NCBI GenBank assembly: GCA_029881635.1
Contig: JAOUMG010000156.1
Location: 1 to 5,726, forward strand
DNA: 5,726 nt
Reading direction: 5' to 3'
From: Paracoccaceae bacterium
GTDB lineage: Bacteria > Pseudomonadota > Alphaproteobacteria > Rhodobacterales > Rhodobacteraceae
This document shows, one piece after another, positions 5,459 to 5,726 of the stretch. The notes below the pieces were generated by a model that was not told the origin of the DNA, did no database searches, and worked only from the letters and a program-made list of their open reading frames with translations. How positions within the stretch are numbered: position 1 is the first letter of the stretch; every line of letters begins with the position of its first letter. A program made the translations under genes and the position numbers.

Positions 5459-5461
5459 GCT

Positions 5462-5726
5462 TTACCATCGCCCGGTTGTCAGGAGCCCGGAAGGCATGGC
5501 TTTCGGGTTGGTTCCCGGAAAGTCGATGGACCGGTACACGCCGCCCGTGATGTAGACGACGTTCATCGCCCGTTTTCCTTTACGCTCATGGATGAGGACA
5601 AATCCCGATGTTGCCTTGGCCGCTTCGCGCAGGAAGCTGGTGGCGTCGAAACCTGCGGGATTGCGCTTGGGGTTGAATTTCAGCTTGTCGGCCCGTTTCA
5701 GCCAATAGCTTGCTGCCGCAATATGA
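5462..5726 (-). CDS. Unidentified protein, C-terminal fragment
   Basis: The last 87 codons of a - strand gene that runs off the right edge of the window; the stop is TAA at 5464-5462. The frame has a strong G/C bias at third positions and sensible composition, so it is very likely coding even though no start is visible. The fragment begins HIAAASYWLKRADKLKFNPK, continues with AGFDATSFLREAAKAT (23-38), FVLIHERKGKRAMNVVYITGG (42-62), and ends YRSIDFPG followed by a basic, proline-containing tail. FVLIH and NVVYITGG look like two beta strands joined by a basic turn. I do not recognise the family; the SYWLKR opening faintly recalls lysozyme/chitinase-like proteins, but no diagnostic residues support that. 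It is transcribed in the same direction as the methyltransferase, about 165 bases upstream of its ATG. Confidence 0.6.
   Translation of the reverse strand, partial: HIAAASYWLKRADKLKFNPKRNPAGFDATSFLREAAKATSGFVLIHERKGKRAMNVVYITGGVYRSIDFPGTNPKAMPSGLLTTGRW

Overview
The window looks like chromosomal DNA from an alphaproteobacterium, most likely of the Rhodobacteraceae/Roseobacter kind. The grounds are a moderately high GC content with a G/C bias at third codon positions, an alphaproteobacterial-type PreA, and a small proline-rich protein carrying a DPDRPTGPPPAF motif that I associate from memory with this family. This is inference from protein style; no rRNA or tRNA is present to fix the taxonomy.

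Left part (1-1743, + strand): the 3' end of preT followed, after 25 bases, by a complete preA. Together they encode the two subunits of NAD-dependent dihydropyrimidine dehydrogenase, the first step of reductive uracil/thymine breakdown. The key FMN-site and active-site residues and two 4Fe-4S clusters are visible in PreA.

Middle (1744-3538): a small secreted protein of unknown function (+) faces a small proline-rich conserved-type protein (-), with only 21 bases between their stops. Upstream of the latter, on the same strand, lies a TetR-family regulator very similar to RutR, the uracil/thymine-responsive repressor of E. coli. Its position near preTA suggests that it controls the reductive pyrimidine pathway here. 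The roughly 200-base divergent region in front of it holds a TTGACC half-site, a 5+5 palindrome and a flanking 8-base inverted repeat: good operator candidates.

Right part (3539-5726): a mini-cupin and a GNAT acetyltransferase overlap by 4 bases and form a translationally coupled pair (+). They converge on an S-adenosylmethionine-dependent methyltransferase (-) whose closest family I can recall is the mycobacterial phthiotriolone dimycocerosate methyltransferase group (Rv2952), unexpected in this kind of genome. The window ends inside the 3' part of another - strand gene that I cannot identify.

No CRISPR array, insertion sequence, tRNA, rRNA or defence system was seen. The most distinctive items are the RutR-like regulator with its structured divergent region, the Rv2952-like methyltransferase, and the small proline-rich protein with a hairpin over its ribosome binding site.
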